Source: an uncultured Oscillospiraceae bacterium (GTDB lineage: Bacteria; Bacillota_A; Clostridia; Oscillospirales; Oscillospiraceae). From it: a stretch of DNA of 6,724 nucleotides. Below, piece after piece: positions 6,119 to 6,724 of this stretch (position 1 is the stretch's first letter; each line of letters opens with the position of its first letter). The DNA is taken from positions 1 to 6,724 of the forward strand of contig CANRKN010000115.1 in the NCBI GenBank assembly GCA_947631215.1, written 5' to 3'. Position numbers and translations under genes: made by a program. Under the pieces are notes generated by a model. That model did no database searches. It saw only the letters and a program-made list of their open reading frames with translations, and was not told the DNA's origin.

Positions 6119-6147
6119 AGTATACCACGTTTGTAACCCTTTTGCAA
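6119..6147 (-). promoter_or_regulatory. Promoter of sortase gene, with extended -10
   Basis: On the - strand TTGCAA (6142-6147) and TATACT (6119-6124) are separated by 17 nt, with TGG directly before the -10 (extended -10 form). The predicted start is near 6112, leaving about 48 nt of leader before the ATG at 6064. Confidence 0.75.
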
Positions 6148-6169
6148 TCTCTTCGCCGGTACTATCCTA

Positions 6170-6204
6170 TTAAGAAAAGGGCGGCGCGTATGCAACGCGC
6201 CGCC
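6170..6204 (-). terminator. Intrinsic terminator of small membrane protein gene
   Basis: A perfect 10-bp GC-rich stem, GGCGGCGCGT with ACGCGCCGCC (6180-6189 and 6195-6204, 5-nt loop), is followed on the - strand by CTTTTCTTAAT. It lies 20 bp past the stop codon at 6225 and upstream of the sortase promoter, isolating the two genes. Confidence 0.88.
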
Positions 6205-6224
6205 GCTTACATTGCCGCTTATCT

Positions 6225-6641
6225 TTACGCCGTGGGCTCCTTGAACGCGCCCCACGCGTACAGGATGGGCAGGCACAGCTCCACCACCGCCATGGCGACG
6301 ATGGTCCCCACCTTGTCGGTCATGGAAATGCCCAGGACGAAGCTGGCTATGGCCAATATCAGCAGGATGACGCCCAGCACCCGGCAGGCCATGGCCTTGG
6401 CCTTCACGCCCAGGATGCCGGCGGCCAGGTTCAGCACGCAGCCGATGGCGGCCACCACGAAGATCACAGTCGTGGACAGGACCCCGGCGCCGATCGCGCC
6501 GGTCATGCCAGCCGCGTCGAAGACCATGGACACCAGGGACCCGGCGAAGATGGACATCGCCAGCGTCAGCACCAGGCCGATGATGCTCAGAATGATATGA
6601 AGGATGCTGGTCACCTTCAAAAGCGTGTTGGGTCTTTTCAT
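6225..6641 (-). CDS. Small four-helix integral membrane protein, function unknown
   Basis: I do not recognise a family with certainty. The ATG at 6641 is chosen because it begins a typical short basic N-terminus (MKRPNTLLK) directly before the first helix. It sits just downstream of a purine-rich GGGGGAAAAG and fits the promoter at 6688-6716. The longer frame to 6716 would start within that promoter. The 138-residue product has four hydrophobic segments (about 8-30, 52-77, 86-107 and 110-131), short loops, and the tail GAFKEPTA. Helices 2 and 3 are joined by a basic loop (KAKAMACR, about 80-87). There are no evident catalytic motifs. Size and pattern resemble the small multi-helix proteins of Bacillota often annotated with DUF numbers, such as DUF4064-like ones; that comparison is only impressionistic. 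It appears monocistronic. Confidence 0.85.
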   Translation of the reverse strand: MKRPNTLLKVTSILHIILSIIGLVLTLAMSIFAGSLVSMVFDAAGMTGAIGAGVLSTTVIFVVAAIGCVLNLAAGILGVKAKAMACRVLGVILLILAIASFVLGISMTDKVGTIVAMAVVELCLPILYAWGAFKEPTA

Positions 6642-6660
6642 CTTGCTTTTCCCCCAAATC

Positions 6661-6678
6661 TGCAAATATTGATTTGCA
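6661..6678. promoter_or_regulatory. Operator-like inverted repeat in leader of small membrane protein gene
   Basis: TGCAAAT (6661-6667) and ATTTGCA (6672-6678) are perfect 7-bp arms around a 4-bp centre. The site lies about 10 bp downstream of the -10 box, immediately after the predicted start, a usual place for a repressor operator. It could instead form a weak hairpin in the mRNA leader. Confidence 0.5.
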
Positions 6679-6687
6679 TTTTTGTTT

Positions 6688-6716
6688 ATTTTATCACACC
6701 TGGCGCCAAAAGGCAA
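6688..6716 (-). promoter_or_regulatory. Promoter of small membrane protein gene
   Basis: On the - strand TTGCCT (6711-6716) and TAAAAT (6688-6693) are separated by 17 nt. The predicted start is near 6681, about 40 nt before the ATG at 6641. The region is far richer in A and T than the surrounding coding DNA. Confidence 0.62.
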
Positions 6717-6724
6717 TATTTGGC
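6705..6724. promoter_or_regulatory. Inverted repeat spanning the -35 box
   Basis: GCCAAA (6705-6710) and TTTGGC (6719-6724) flank the -35 hexamer with an 8-bp centre. It overlaps the palindrome TGGCGCCA (6701-6708). It may be a second regulatory site or chance, and the window ends here. Confidence 0.28.

Noticed and set aside
4637..6136. 499-codon open frame on the + strand opposite the sortase
   Set aside because: The translation is Val/Leu/Pro low complexity that mirrors the 57-bp repeats. The opposite strand encodes a complete sortase with catalytic His, Cys and Arg, promoter and ribosome-binding site. It also starts inside the RNA region and runs through the terminator.
6046..6657. 203-codon - strand frame overlapping the small membrane protein
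   Set aside because: It is in another frame, His/Arg/Gly-rich, and reads through a terminator and promoter; the 138-residue membrane protein frame has the expected hydrophobic pattern.

Overview
The window looks like chromosomal DNA from a GC-rich anaerobic Bacillota (class Clostridia), most likely a gut Oscillospiraceae-type organism. That placement is inference. It rests on high GC in coding DNA, purine-rich Shine-Dalgarno sites (AAGGAGG, AAAGG), sigma-A-type promoters with 17-nt spacers, a class B sortase, a YfhO-family membrane protein, and a BspA-like leucine-rich-repeat (LRR) protein with a Pro/Thr linker and aromatic wall-binding-like repeats.

Layout. (1) Positions 2-2155 on the + strand hold the 3' part of a yfhO-type gene for a large polytopic membrane protein; its N-terminus lies outside the window. 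(2) It converges on a 731-residue secreted LRR protein on the - strand (2200-4395). The two genes share a perfectly palindromic bidirectional terminator. (3) Upstream of the LRR gene is a 388-bp region without a protein gene (4396-4783). On the - strand it contains a good promoter, about 200 nt of sequence that folds into a multi-branched structure with pairing ends, and an intrinsic terminator. I read it as a structured non-coding RNA or an attenuated leader of the LRR gene. (4) A class B sortase with a long repetitive N-terminal extension follows on the - strand (4784-6064), with its own promoter and terminator. (5) A small four-helix membrane protein (6225-6641, - strand) also has its own promoter and terminator.

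How it fits together. All four protein genes are predicted to act at the membrane or cell surface. YfhO proteins are linked to glycosylation of wall polymers, the LRR protein is exported and probably wall-bound, and the sortase is a membrane transpeptidase. Each transcription unit has its own terminator, so this is a run of monocistronic surface genes rather than an operon. The sortase is not an obvious partner of the LRR protein, which lacks a C-terminal sorting signal.

The main observations for follow-up are the structured RNA, and a 36-bp terminator element present in two near-identical copies that bracket the LRR/RNA module and differ only in the central dinucleotide. Others are the 387-bp internal repeats of the LRR gene and the 57-bp tandem repeats in the sortase gene.
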